Shown one piece after another: positions 8,972 through 16,889 of a stretch of DNA of 64,000 bases (positions are counted from its first letter, which is position 1; each line of letters opens with the position of its first letter). Made by a program: the position numbers and the translations under genes. The stretch covers positions 27,154-91,153 of the forward strand of contig JAWVYS010000007.1 in assembly GCA_033722555.1 (NCBI GenBank). The letters run 5' to 3'. Below the pieces are notes generated by a model, which saw only the letters and a program-made list of their open reading frames with translations, was not told the origin of the DNA and did no database searches. The stretch comes from Brumimicrobium sp033722555 (GTDB lineage: Bacteria > Bacteroidota > Bacteroidia > Flavobacteriales_D > Crocinitomicaceae).

Positions 8972-9926
8972 CAACGAGCTGTTTGATAATTTCCCCCAAC
9001 GGTTTTATTTCACGCACATGTTCTATGCTTGGACCGGCGCACCACAGGGTTTTATAGGTAGCTCCGAAAGCAGCCTTCCGCAGCGATTTCATACCTTTCA
9101 TAAATGTGAGTGCCTTGACCCATTTTTTCAGTCGTTTATTTTTATTCAGTAATCTTTCGAGCCAGTTTTGTTTGGTTCCAATCTTTTCGACATAGGGCGT
9201 TTTGATAACTGTGCACGGCGTACCTGATAATTTTGTGGTCATCACGATATCGTCTTTTCCGTAATCGACTATAGCCTGTTTGTATTCATCCGTAACTCCG
9301 GCCTCGTCAGAAGCAATGAAAATTGAACCCATAGAAAGGCCATCGGCACCTGTTTCCAGCACTTTTCGCATTTCTGCTCCGTTGCCTACACCACCAGCGG
9401 ATATTACAGGAATTTTACATGCTTTTTTCAATTCGGGGATGAGTTCCTCGTAAGGGATTGTGCCCGCATGTCCGCCCGCCATTTTATTGACGGCGATGAG
9501 GGCATCTGCTCCCAGTAACTCAACCTTTTTGGCGTAATCAAGGTTGACCACGTCACAAAATACCTTGATCCCGTTTTTGTGCGCTTCCCGGATGGTTTCT
9601 TCCGGAGAACCCAGACTCGTTATGATGTAATCAACTTTTTCCTCACAGATGATTTTCAGCTGCTCTTTGTATAGAAAATTGCTTTTATTCACAATGAGGT
9701 TTATTCCAAAAGGCCCATTGGCTTCTTTTTTTATCCTTTTGATGGCACTTCTTAGTTCGTCGGTGGTACGATAATTCAGCGCGGGAATAGCGGCTGTTGC
9801 TCCGGCCTTTATTGCAGAAACAACCATTTCAACGTTGGAAACCAAAAACATGGGAGCCACAATGATGGGGTAGTTGATGTTCAGTAGTTCTGAAAGTGCA
9901 GCGGGAATTTTATTGCTTGTTGCCAT
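8946..9926 (-). CDS. Nitronate monooxygenase family flavoprotein
   Basis: The 326-aa TIM-barrel protein carries nitronate monooxygenase (2-nitropropane dioxygenase) motifs: YPIIVAPMFLVSN near the start, ADALIAVNKMAGGHAG in the middle (the catalytic His region), PVISAGGVGNGAEM and GADGLSMGSIFIAS for FMN phosphate binding. The family oxidises propionate-3-nitronate or acts as an enoyl reductase-like flavoprotein. It overlaps the DUF4442 gene by about 20-29 nt and heads a three-gene minus-strand operon. Confidence 0.85.
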   Translation of the reverse strand: MATSNKIPAALSELLNINYPIIVAPMFLVSNVEMVVSAIKAGATAAIPALNYRTTDELRSAIKRIKKEANGPFGINLIVNKSNFLYKEQLKIICEEKVDYIITSLGSPEETIREAHKNGIKVFCDVVNLDYAKKVELLGADALIAVNKMAGGHAGTIPYEELIPELKKACKIPVISAGGVGNGAEMRKVLETGADGLSMGSIFIASDEAGVTDEYKQAIVDYGKDDIVMTTKLSGTPCTVIKTPYVEKIGTKQNWLERLLNKNKRLKKWVKALTFMKGMKSLRKAAFGATYKTLWCAGPSIEHVREIKPLGEIIKQLVDEYEKAKQ

Positions 9927-10054
9927 AGGACGAATGTAGCATTTTTTGCGGATATCCGAATGCGAAGCAGGATGAATTAAGGGATATTATCAGCCAGAAC
10001 AGTGGAGCGTGGGTGGCTTGAAGTAATTCGTTTAAAGTGTAATTTGATGAAAGA

Positions 10055-10447
10055 TCAGTGAACGACAGGATTTAAAACATGAGGCCTACAATCTGATCGG
10101 TGGTAGATATTTATTTTAACAACTTCTCCGGTATCCAGTTCCAGTGATGTTAAGCCAATTTGAATTGCCGTCTGTTGCACCCCTCCGGAATCTTTAACCC
10201 TCAAACCGTTGACTTCAATGTATTTAATACAAAAGCCATCATCCATCATAGGGTTTTGAATAAAGACATCCCGGCCTTGGAAAGAACCCTCCAGTTCCAT
10301 AGTGATTATCTGTATGTCCTCCGTTTCAAAAGTAGGATTTGAATTACGATTCGCACCGCAGGCACTAAGCAAAAGTAAAACGCCTAAAACCAGTAGGTTA
10401 AGTATATGACTTGATCTAATACCGCTTTTACCCCTTCTGCCCATCAT
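10055..10447 (-). CDS. Hypothetical lipoprotein
   Basis: This 130-aa protein has a basic n-region (MMGRRGKSGIRSSH), a Leu-rich core and a lipobox ending LLLLSACGAN (Cys near 30). The mature part has no recognised family. The start ATGA overlaps the stop of the erythromycin-esterase-like gene, so translation is probably coupled. Confidence 0.6.
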   Translation of the reverse strand: MMGRRGKSGIRSSHILNLLVLGVLLLLSACGANRNSNPTFETEDIQIITMELEGSFQGRDVFIQNPMMDDGFCIKYIEVNGLRVKDSGGVQQTAIQIGLTSLELDTGEVVKINIYHRSDCRPHVLNPVVH

Positions 10448-11751
10448 TCACTTTTTGGAGGGAATATCGTAGTTTGCGTATCGTTGAAATAAATAATATC
10501 AACTGCTTCCCCGAGATTGGTGAGTAATTTAGCACCGCTGTTCGATTTTCGGATACACCATTCCTTTTTCCAATTACTTTCCAGCGCGTTTACCTCAACG
10601 AAGTAATTTTTAGGACCGAGTTTTGACAGTTCATAGCCCAGGTACCCTTCGCCGAGCATAATAGGATCGTCGTCCAGGTAATCAAGTTTGCGAAAGAAAT
10701 TTCCGATGACCTTATAATCCTTTCCGTATTCTTTTGCTAAATATTCTCCGCATCTGGGATATGGAATCATGGTTGCGGTATCGGTATGAATTTCCTTCAT
10801 TAAATGTGTGCTGTGTGCAAATAAGAGTAATTTTTTATCCCCTTCATTTTTCAGGATCCACTGAATATTTTCAAATTGACCAAAATCGCGGGTATCGTAC
10901 CCAATCTCGGGATCGCCTATTGATCTAAAGAAAACCACGTTTTGACGTGCATTGTGAATGGAACGAAAAGCCCATTTGTAATCAAGTTCAGCACTTTTTT
11001 GAATGAATGCCGCGGAATTTTCCAGAAAGGTCTGTTCGATGCTGTCAAGGATGGACGCTATTTTGTCCCATCCCTGAGCATCCAGGTCCCAAAAATGGGG
11101 GAGGGTATCCTGTGCGCTATCTCTTATCCGCAAATAAACTTCATACTCTTCGATCGCTTCACGGAATATTCGAGCATTTTCTTTATCTACGTCATCCAAA
11201 TAATCAAGTACGTAATTAAATCCGGCTTTTGCATTTTCAAGCACAGGGTTCGGAGCACATCCCGGAATGTCGAAACCATAGAAGTGCACTTGTTCTGATG
11301 AGGGTTTGTTCCGGTTGTAATTCCGCAGCCAAATGAGTAATTCCCTGTTTGATTCAATGCTTCCAAACATGCATGAAAAGCCCGTTGAAAGAACACTGTC
11401 GATCGGAATATCCTTTCCAAGTATGTAATCATAACATAACCTTGATTCGGGAAAACCTGATTCAATGGCAATCGCGCCAATTTCATTTTCTTCGACTAGT
11501 TTTTTAATCAGTGCGTTTCTGAAGTGGAAGGGCTCCACCATATCGTGAACGCATTCTGTTATTCCGATTATTTTGGCATCTGCTAACGGCTCAAGGATAG
11601 GCGCAAGATTTTCATCAGTAATTGTAGTTAGGTCATTCGGCAGTTCGTGAACTTCAATTTTCTCTGTTGACTTAGATTCCTGAGTAATCCCGACGGAATT
11701 GAATAACACCATACCGATCGATACAGCAAGTAACCGGAAAGTATTTTTCAT
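10444..11751 (-). CDS. Erythromycin esterase family protein (secreted)
   Basis: The 435-aa protein starts with a signal peptide (about 1-23). It then shows the erythromycin-esterase (Ere) fold: GITECVHDMVEPFHFRNALIKKLVEE (the Glu/His catalytic region is GITECVHD in place of the usual GExxHG), AIAIESGFPESRLCYDYI, and KLLLFAHSTHLMKEI near 340 in place of the AHNxH motif. The Ere superfamily is broad and most environmental members have unknown substrates, so no macrolide resistance is claimed. A lipoprotein gene overlaps its stop by 4 nt. Confidence 0.8.
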   Translation of the reverse strand: MKNTFRLLAVSIGMVLFNSVGITQESKSTEKIEVHELPNDLTTITDENLAPILEPLADAKIIGITECVHDMVEPFHFRNALIKKLVEENEIGAIAIESGFPESRLCYDYILGKDIPIDSVLSTGFSCMFGSIESNRELLIWLRNYNRNKPSSEQVHFYGFDIPGCAPNPVLENAKAGFNYVLDYLDDVDKENARIFREAIEEYEVYLRIRDSAQDTLPHFWDLDAQGWDKIASILDSIEQTFLENSAAFIQKSAELDYKWAFRSIHNARQNVVFFRSIGDPEIGYDTRDFGQFENIQWILKNEGDKKLLLFAHSTHLMKEIHTDTATMIPYPRCGEYLAKEYGKDYKVIGNFFRKLDYLDDDPIMLGEGYLGYELSKLGPKNYFVEVNALESNWKKEWCIRKSNSGAKLLTNLGEAVDIIYFNDTQTTIFPPKSE

Positions 11752-11836
11752 TTGCTTGTTGTTTTGAGGAACTCAAAAATAGATAAATAGCTTTAATTCA
11801 GTCCATAAGTTAACAAACCTTGGCATATTCTCATCC

Positions 11837-12421
11837 TTTCCTTGTTTGCATAACACATTGATCGCTCAGTCGACTAATCCGCAGGTACAATTCTTTTTCA
11901 ACCCTCGGGCGTAGACACGCACCATTCCTTTGTTCACTTTTTACCGGCATTCATTCAACTTCTTTGTTCACAAATACATCTTCTCCGGTGTAAAGTACAC
12001 TTTCCGCGGGCAAAAGTATTTTCAAAATATTAATAAGTACAAATGAAATGTTGATAAGTAAAGTTTCCGCGGACGAAAGTATTTTTAAAATGTGGATAAG
12101 TATAAATGAATTGTTGATAAGTACGAATGAAATATGGTTAAGTAAAGATTCCGCAGGCGAAAGTACAACTGCCATGTGCATCCACACACTTGTCGCGGGC
12201 AAAAGTAAAACTTCCACGGGCGTAAATAAGTTTTCCGCGGGCATCCGCACGTCTTCCGCGGGCTTAAACATGTTGTTCACGGGCATATATTCAAGTTACG
12301 TGGACAAAAGTGCCTTGTGGTATGTGCTTCCGTTCACCTTTACTGACGCTAAATTTAGGCGATGTGGTGTAAGAGGGAGTGTGAGAGTGAGTGTGAGAGA
12401 GGGAGAGTGGGTGTGGGTGAG
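11837..12421 (+). repeat. 0.6 kb repeat element, copy 1 (21-nt unit array)
   Basis: About 585 nt that recurs at 43063-43691 in the same orientation, about 90 % alike by eye. A unique leader (to ~12000) is followed by about 15 degenerate units of roughly 21 nt (range 20-23) between 12000 and 12310. Two alternating unit types occur: 'tTTCCGCGGGCaaAAGTA' and 'aTGTTGATAAGTA'. A conserved tail ends in a GTGAGAGA-type low-complexity tract. Because the unit is close to 21 nt, long frames stay open on both strands with a 7-residue period (SAGxSxx forward, PAExLLx reverse). I see no evidence that either is a gene. Confidence 0.8.
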
Positions 12422-12574
12422 TTCCAGACGCTTCACGTTGTTTCGGTAGGGATTAGTCACTGAAGCTCTTTGAGGTCAGGATAAATTTGATCACGTCCCG
12501 CTTAATCGGGACTATCTCACTAAGGTGGGATGGTGATTTAGGGGGTGTTATATGTAGTTAGTCTATTCCGTTCG

Positions 12575-12652
12575 ATATAACGTTTCTAAGCCAGGAGACA
12601 CGGGCTTCTCGGATGTGTTTGTTCAGCCCGTGGCTTTTAGTTGATGTTGTGT
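12575..12652 (-). other. attC-like palindrome at the end of cassette A
   Basis: On the minus strand the site runs from ACACAAC (12652-12646) to GTTATAT (12581-12575). Inside are imperfect complementary arms, AAGCCACGGGCT and AGCCCG...TGGCTT (12587-12606 and 12625-12636), with unpaired bases in one arm. This is the R''-L''...L'-R' layout of an integron attC site, about 78 nt long. The attC identity is inferred from layout and not from similarity to a known site. Confidence 0.5.
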
Positions 12653-12659
12653 GCAGTTC

Positions 12660-12887
12660 TTATTCTTTTTTATTGAACTTCGGCTGAAATTTTCTCGACT
12701 GATTAGTTATATACTTTTCCCTCAAAATAAAATAAAAAAATGAACCTAAAATTGGAAAGAACAGTACTATTAAAAGCCAAACAGTATTCATAGTAGAGTT
12801 AATAAATCTCGATTTTGCTATATCTATAATTGCCCAAAACCATAATGCAATAGCTAAAACAAACCCTATAATTAACGCTGATTTCAT
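12660..12887 (-). CDS. Small PLDc_N-domain membrane protein
   Basis: The 75-aa protein has two transmembrane helices and the pattern TVWLLIVLFFPILGSFFYFILREKY, the signature of the phospholipase D nuclease N-terminal (PLDc_N) domain found in small stand-alone membrane proteins. The gene fills a unit whose two ends are a 15-nt inverted repeat GTTGTGTGCARTTCT (12646-12660 and 13078-13092, one mismatch). This fits a mobile gene cassette read on the minus strand (cassette A). Confidence 0.75.
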   Translation of the reverse strand: MKSALIIGFVLAIALWFWAIIDIAKSRFINSTMNTVWLLIVLFFPILGSFFYFILREKYITNQSRKFQPKFNKKE

Positions 12888-13085
12888 AATTCAGTGATTT
12901 TATTACGTAACATTCTGATTTATTATGATGTCTGATCCTTTAGTTTTTACGAACGCCTTTGTAATGTCTTAAATTAAATTATTTACTCTTCTTAATACTG
13001 TTTACTTATCATTTTCCCTAACCCAATTTTCGACTACTCGTTAGCTTGGAAAGTTAGTCTTTTTTGAGGGTACAAGGAGAATTGC

Positions 13086-13211
13086 ACACAACGGTTTGCC
13101 CGCTGGCTTCAGCAATTTCTCACTGACCTTGCCACGGAGCATTTATCTCGCTAATTTACAAAAACTTTTCTACGAAGTAATTAAATTGTTGAAGCTAGCG
13201 GGCTGTTATGG
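13086..13211 (-). other. attC-like palindrome between cassettes B and A
   Basis: On the minus strand the site runs from CCATAAC (13211-13205) to GTTGTGT (13092-13086). Two 21-nt arms at 13183-13203 and 13098-13118 are complementary at 19 of 21 positions, separated by a 64-nt loop. In integron terms the outer 7-mers are R'' and R', and the arms are L'' and L'. The 126-nt length is within the known attC range. Confidence 0.55.
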
Positions 13212-13220
13212 TCTGTCTGC

Positions 13221-13367
13221 CTACGCTTTGGGTAGTCCTACTCGGTCAAGTATTTCGTTTGCTTTCTTGAGTTTTTTAGGAAAAAGAATCTTTCCTCGAT
13301 ATTTTTCGAGCTCATTGTCGATTTTAACAATCGGCGTTTTCTTCTTATTTAGGTCTTTTGGATCCAT
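13221..13367 (-). CDS. 48-aa small protein, partner of the DUF6934-like gene
   Basis: An ATG at 13367 opens 48 codons ending in TAG at 13221. The product starts MDPKDLNKKKTPIVKIDNE and ends DRVGLPKA; it is highly charged and looks coding. It follows the 146-aa gene after 13 nt on the same strand and lies inside the same attC-bounded unit (cassette B), so the two travel together. A small charged protein next to a compact gene in a cassette is reminiscent of toxin-antitoxin pairs, but no toxin or antitoxin fold is evident. Confidence 0.65.
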   Translation of the reverse strand: MDPKDLNKKKTPIVKIDNELEKYRGKILFPKKLKKANEILDRVGLPKA

Positions 13368-13380
13368 AGTACAAATTTAA

Positions 13381-13821
13381 TCATTTTCGTTTAACTAAAA
13401 AAGCTTCGTAATCTTCACCAATAATAAATTCCTCCCAGTTATCGTCTTTCAAACCGTAAACGTGAAAGTCTTTTGATATTTCGACGATGTTGTTGGTGAG
13501 CCCCATGCGGTAAAGTCTTGTTCTAACTGCTGTACTTCCCGTGGCAAAAACCCACGCATTAGGTCGTTCCGTCGTAAATGCATAAACCGAAGACGCAACT
13601 GTCGACAATACTTTCAAACTGTCACCATTGTTGGTCACCACCTTGTCACTAATACGGTTTGTTTTTTCGTCATAATCTCCAAAAGCTAAGTTGTAAACGT
13701 CTTTTACGTTGGTTTCAGAAAACTCAATTACTTTTTTCACTTGTCCCTTAGGTCCAACACTAAAAAACTCAAAATACATTAACTCTTTTTCCGCAGAATA
13801 CTTGTATCGTTCGTGTTTCAT
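13381..13821 (-). CDS. DUF6934-like protein
   Basis: The 146-aa protein starts MKHERYKYSAEKELMYFEFFSVGPKGQ and contains NLAFGDYDEKTNRISDKVVTNNGDSLKVLSTVAS, AFTTERPNAWVFATGSTAVRTRLYRMGL and a C-terminal YEAFLVKRK. I recognise this as the pattern of the Bacteroidota DUF6934 family, which often has a roughly 48-aa protein encoded next to it. No catalytic motif is apparent. The unit is bounded by CCATAAC (13881-13887) and by the attC-like site at 13086-13211, and 'GTTATGG...TCTGCCT' recurs at both ends in inverted orientation. Confidence 0.7.
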   Translation of the reverse strand: MKHERYKYSAEKELMYFEFFSVGPKGQVKKVIEFSETNVKDVYNLAFGDYDEKTNRISDKVVTNNGDSLKVLSTVASSVYAFTTERPNAWVFATGSTAVRTRLYRMGLTNNIVEISKDFHVYGLKDDNWEEFIIGEDYEAFLVKRK

Positions 13822-13978
13822 TTAAAAATGCTTTTCTCAAAGATACGATTTAGTTGCTAAATGATGTACAGGCAGATTGCCCATAACTCGTTTATACATA
13901 CAACAAAACTGTACTATCCAAACAACTGTTTCCAGTATTGTAAAGCTTTATTGTACATTATTTAATTACGAAATTACT

Positions 13979-14102
13979 TCTTTTTCATAAATCATCCAAA
14001 GGACTCTTAATATTCTCTAAACTCTTTGTAATCTGTTGTTTCGGTGTACGTTTTAGCCTTATCAAAGGTGTTAAAAAGAGCTTTGTACAGAAAACGAAGC
14101 AA
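13979..14102 (-). pseudogene. Frameshifted coding remnant
   Basis: Between the cassette end at 13887 and the M28 peptidase there is no intact gene. On the minus strand, a stretch from about 14102 reads LLRFLYKALFNTFDKAK, then TYTETTDYKEFREY, and stops at 14007. After a shift of frame it continues KSPLDDL and stops near 13986. The composition looks like a protein C-terminus with a small deletion. I do not recognise the family. Confidence 0.35.
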
Positions 14103-14154
14103 ATTTTAGGGATATCGTAAGATAAATTTTACTTTCGGCCTTCAATCACTTGTA

Positions 14155-15063
14155 ATGAAGAAGATATTATTCGTTAGCTTTCTGCTGATCCAGTTTCAGG
14201 GCCTCACTCAACGGGCTGATACACTTGTTATCCGGCAGCATCTGACAGAAATCACTAAGCAGGAAGGCTACAGGAATTACCGCAACCTGGAGCAACTGGA
14301 GCAAATAGCTACATTCATTGAATCGGTGTTTGTACAATATGCTGACACCGTCTACAATCAGTATTATCAGGTGGAGGGGCGGCTGTACCGTAATGTTATC
14401 TGTTCCTTCGGGACCGAAAATATGCAGCGAATCGTGGTGGGTGCACACTACGATGTTTGTGGAGATCAGGAGGGTGCTGACGACAACGCCAGCGGGGTAG
14501 TAGGTCTGCTGGAACTGGCCAGGCTGCTGAAAGACAACCCCACCGATTATCGGATAGACCTGGTGGCCTATACCCTCGAAGAACCTCCCTATTTTCGTAC
14601 GGAATACATGGGCAGTCACGTGCATGCACAGTCTTTGTGCGAGAAAAACATTGAAGTTGAGGGGATGATTTCTCTCGAAATGATTGGTTACTTTAAAGAT
14701 GAAAGGAAGACACAGTCTTATCCTGTGGGTTTGTTGAAACTGGTCTACGGAAGCAAAGGAAATTATATTACGCTTGTGAAAAAATGGGGTGCAGGTAAGT
14801 TTGCCCGAAAATATATAAGAAAATACAAACGGGAAGACCTTATCCGTACCAAAAAATTTGCTGCACCAAAGGCTTTGCCCGGTATCGATTTTTCCGACCA
14901 CCTGAACTACTGGAAGTTTGGTTATAGTGCGATCATGATAACGGATACAGCCTTTTACAGGAATAAAAATTACCATAAAACCACGGATACGATGGAAAAA
15001 CTGGACCTCCACAGAATGGCGCTTGTGATTGATACAGTTTTACTCAGTTTGCTGAACTATTGA
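14155..15063 (+). CDS. M28-family metallopeptidase, secreted
   Basis: The 302-aa protein has a signal peptide (about 1-19) and the M28 zinc-aminopeptidase motifs: VVGAHYDVCG (zinc His98), GADDNASGVVGLLELARLL (bridging Asp110), YTLEEPPYF (catalytic and zinc Glu near 142-143), and GIDFSDHLNYW near the C-terminus with a late zinc ligand region. The family releases N-terminal amino acids from peptides outside the cytoplasm. It is the first plus-strand gene after the cassette patch and is convergent with the GNAT gene. Confidence 0.88.
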   Translation: MKKILFVSFLLIQFQGLTQRADTLVIRQHLTEITKQEGYRNYRNLEQLEQIATFIESVFVQYADTVYNQYYQVEGRLYRNVICSFGTENMQRIVVGAHYDVCGDQEGADDNASGVVGLLELARLLKDNPTDYRIDLVAYTLEEPPYFRTEYMGSHVHAQSLCEKNIEVEGMISLEMIGYFKDERKTQSYPVGLLKLVYGSKGNYITLVKKWGAGKFARKYIRKYKREDLIRTKKFAAPKALPGIDFSDHLNYWKFGYSAIMITDTAFYRNKNYHKTTDTMEKLDLHRMALVIDTVLLSLLNY

Positions 15064-15093
15064 TAGGGTTTAGGTAAGGCAATAAATCTCAGC

Positions 15094-15567
15094 CTATTGC
15101 GGTCCGGAACTGATATTCAGGTGTAATTCGTAAAGATCAAAGTTCTTTGACCAGTAATCCGGAACGATACGGTATAATTTAAATCCTGTTTTCTCGTAAA
15201 AAAGGTATGTTTTCTGAGAAGTACGGACAACAGTTGTTTGAACCCCCTGTATTTTGGAAATCTCACTTATTCTGTGCTCCAGCAGGATTTTACCGAAACC
15301 ACGCCCTTGAAAGTCCGGATCAATCAAATCCCAAGAAATGCGTACCTGTGATCCGTTCTCAAAACCGGTGTTATAACCGCCTGCACCAATGATTGCATTC
15401 CCGTATTCCATGACGAAATAACGTTCCGTTTCATGCGCGTGGTATTCACGATAATCCGGCTCTTCTGAAGGATCGAAATAAAGCGGTGTATTTTTGCGTA
15501 AAACAGCGATCAGAAAGGGAATATCTTTCTGTTCGAAAGGTCTTATTTTTATTTGCTCCGTCATCAT
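15094..15567 (-). CDS. GNAT-family N-acetyltransferase
   Basis: The 157-aa protein shows the GNAT fold: an N-terminal strand (IKIRPFEQKDIPFLIAVL), central strands with IIGAGGYN, and the acetyl-CoA loop DPDFQGRGFGKILLEHRI (Q/RxxGxG/A). The last part, TYLFYEKTGFKLYRIVPDYW, is typical of the family. The substrate cannot be told. It ends 23 nt before proC. Confidence 0.9.
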   Translation of the reverse strand: MMTEQIKIRPFEQKDIPFLIAVLRKNTPLYFDPSEEPDYREYHAHETERYFVMEYGNAIIGAGGYNTGFENGSQVRISWDLIDPDFQGRGFGKILLEHRISEISKIQGVQTTVVRTSQKTYLFYEKTGFKLYRIVPDYWSKNFDLYELHLNISSGPQ

Positions 15568-15590
15568 ACACCCGTAATCAGTTATTTCTC

Positions 15591-16391
15591 TCAGATTGCC
15601 AGTTCTTTCGCTCTCTGCAATGCAGCAAAAAGTCCATCCTGCACGTTTTGACCAATCTTTTCTTTTTCGAAGGTCTTTAGTGCGGCCTCTGTGGTACCGT
15701 CTTTCGATGCAACCGAATCTATGAGTGCGTCAAGTGATTGATCATTTTTTTCCATCAGGTGATAGGCGCCCAACATGGTCTGAAGCACAAGTCTTCGTGA
15801 TGCATTTTCATCAATCCCCATTTGTTTACCCGCTTCGATCAATTGTTTGACGAAATAATAAAAGTAGGCGGGACCGCTTCCACTCAGAGCGGTGACAGCA
15901 TCAAGCAGGCTTTCATCGTCCAACTGCAGTGCTTTTCCGGTTGTACCCAGTAGCGCATAAACTTCAGTGATGGTTGTTTTATCAGCACCCTGTGGAACAA
16001 CAAAAGCCGTGATTCCGAGTCCTATTTTTGCAGGAATATTGGGCATGGCTCTTACCACCTTGTGGTGGGATAATTTCGATCTGATTTGATCAATGGATAT
16101 ACCCGCCATGATGGATAACACGAGCTGTTCGGCTTTTAAATAGGGCTTCAGATCCGCGCTCAGTTCATTAAAATCCTGTGGTTTAACTGCCAGGATAACT
16201 ACTGAACAGCCGGAAATGTGTTTATCCGGACTGAAGCACAAATTTCCTGTCAAACCGGAATAATCCGTTTCGCTCTCCGCTTTTTTTCGGAAATAGATGA
16301 ACAGATCTTCGGGCGCAAGAACTTTTTCTTTGATGAATGCCTTCGCATAGGTTTTTCCCATGTTTCCTCCACCGATAATCGCAATCCCCAT
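15591..16391 (-). CDS. proC: Pyrroline-5-carboxylate reductase
   Basis: I use the ATG at 16391 (MGIAIIGGGNMGKTYAKAFI); an upstream TTG would add 17 unlikely residues. The Rossmann GGGNMG motif at the start, SVVILAVKPQDF, MPNIPAKIGLGITAF and the C-terminal ALSGSGPAYFYYFVKQL / VASKDGTTEAALKTFE signatures are all present. The enzyme makes proline from pyrroline-5-carboxylate with NAD(P)H. The 266-aa length is normal. Confidence 0.95.
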   Translation of the reverse strand: MGIAIIGGGNMGKTYAKAFIKEKVLAPEDLFIYFRKKAESETDYSGLTGNLCFSPDKHISGCSVVILAVKPQDFNELSADLKPYLKAEQLVLSIMAGISIDQIRSKLSHHKVVRAMPNIPAKIGLGITAFVVPQGADKTTITEVYALLGTTGKALQLDDESLLDAVTALSGSGPAYFYYFVKQLIEAGKQMGIDENASRRLVLQTMLGAYHLMEKNDQSLDALIDSVASKDGTTEAALKTFEKEKIGQNVQDGLFAALQRAKELAI

Positions 16392-16594
16392 TTTTTTACT
16401 GAAGTTAATTGCGTGCAAAAATAAGGCATTGCAGGGTGTCAAAGTAGAACGGGCGAAAATTTAATTCTGATTGCAGAGGAGCAAGGGACTCGTATGATTG
16501 GTTGACAGGCGGTGAAGTAAGCGACAGGCTTTTAAATAGATAGGAGAGCGGTTGATGAGATGAAAGACGGTCAGTAAAACTCTTTTGTAAAGAT

Positions 16595-16753
16595 TTAGAT
16601 TTCCCTGACCGGTGAATTCATTTTACTTCGGATTTCTTTGGAATCCCTGAATTCTGCGTGGATACCTAAAGATTTGAAGGCATCATCAAAATTTCTCTTT
16701 ACAAACTTCTTATTCCTTTCCCACGGGGCTTTTTTACATACTTTCGTTTTCAT
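16595..16753 (-). CDS. 52-aa hypothetical small protein
   Basis: An ATG at 16753 opens 52 codons ending in TAA at 16595. The product is basic: MKTKVCKKAPWERNKKFVKR, then NFDDAFKSLGIHAEFRDSKE and a C-terminus MNSPVREI. The amphipathic, charged composition and lack of rare codons suggest a real gene. It stands alone between proC and the membrane protein at 16890, and I do not recognise a family. Confidence 0.5.
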   Translation of the reverse strand: MKTKVCKKAPWERNKKFVKRNFDDAFKSLGIHAEFRDSKEIRSKMNSPVREI

Positions 16754-16889
16754 AGCCGTAATTTTGAATGAAAGTTAAACAAGAATAATTCCAAAAATTT
16801 CAGTCAATGACTAAACGGTAGCAATCAGAGGGTGAAAGGAGGTAATCATCCATTGAATGAACCACTCTCTAAATACAGATGAATCCGGC

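Noticed and set aside
10444..11751. Macrolide resistance esterase
   Set aside because: The family is broad and the catalytic GExxH-type motif is altered; only the family is stated.
12000..12310. CRISPR array
   Set aside because: Units of ~21 nt are adjacent and degenerate; there are no identical repeats with unique spacers and no cas gene.
11951..12449. Long ORFs on both strands in repeat copy 1 (and the matching ones in copy 2)
   Set aside because: The 21-nt unit length explains open frames on both strands; neither has a plausible domain or start context.
13096..13380. A 94-codon plus-strand ORF
   Set aside because: It lies on the attC-like palindrome and antisense to the 48-aa gene, and its composition is not protein-like.
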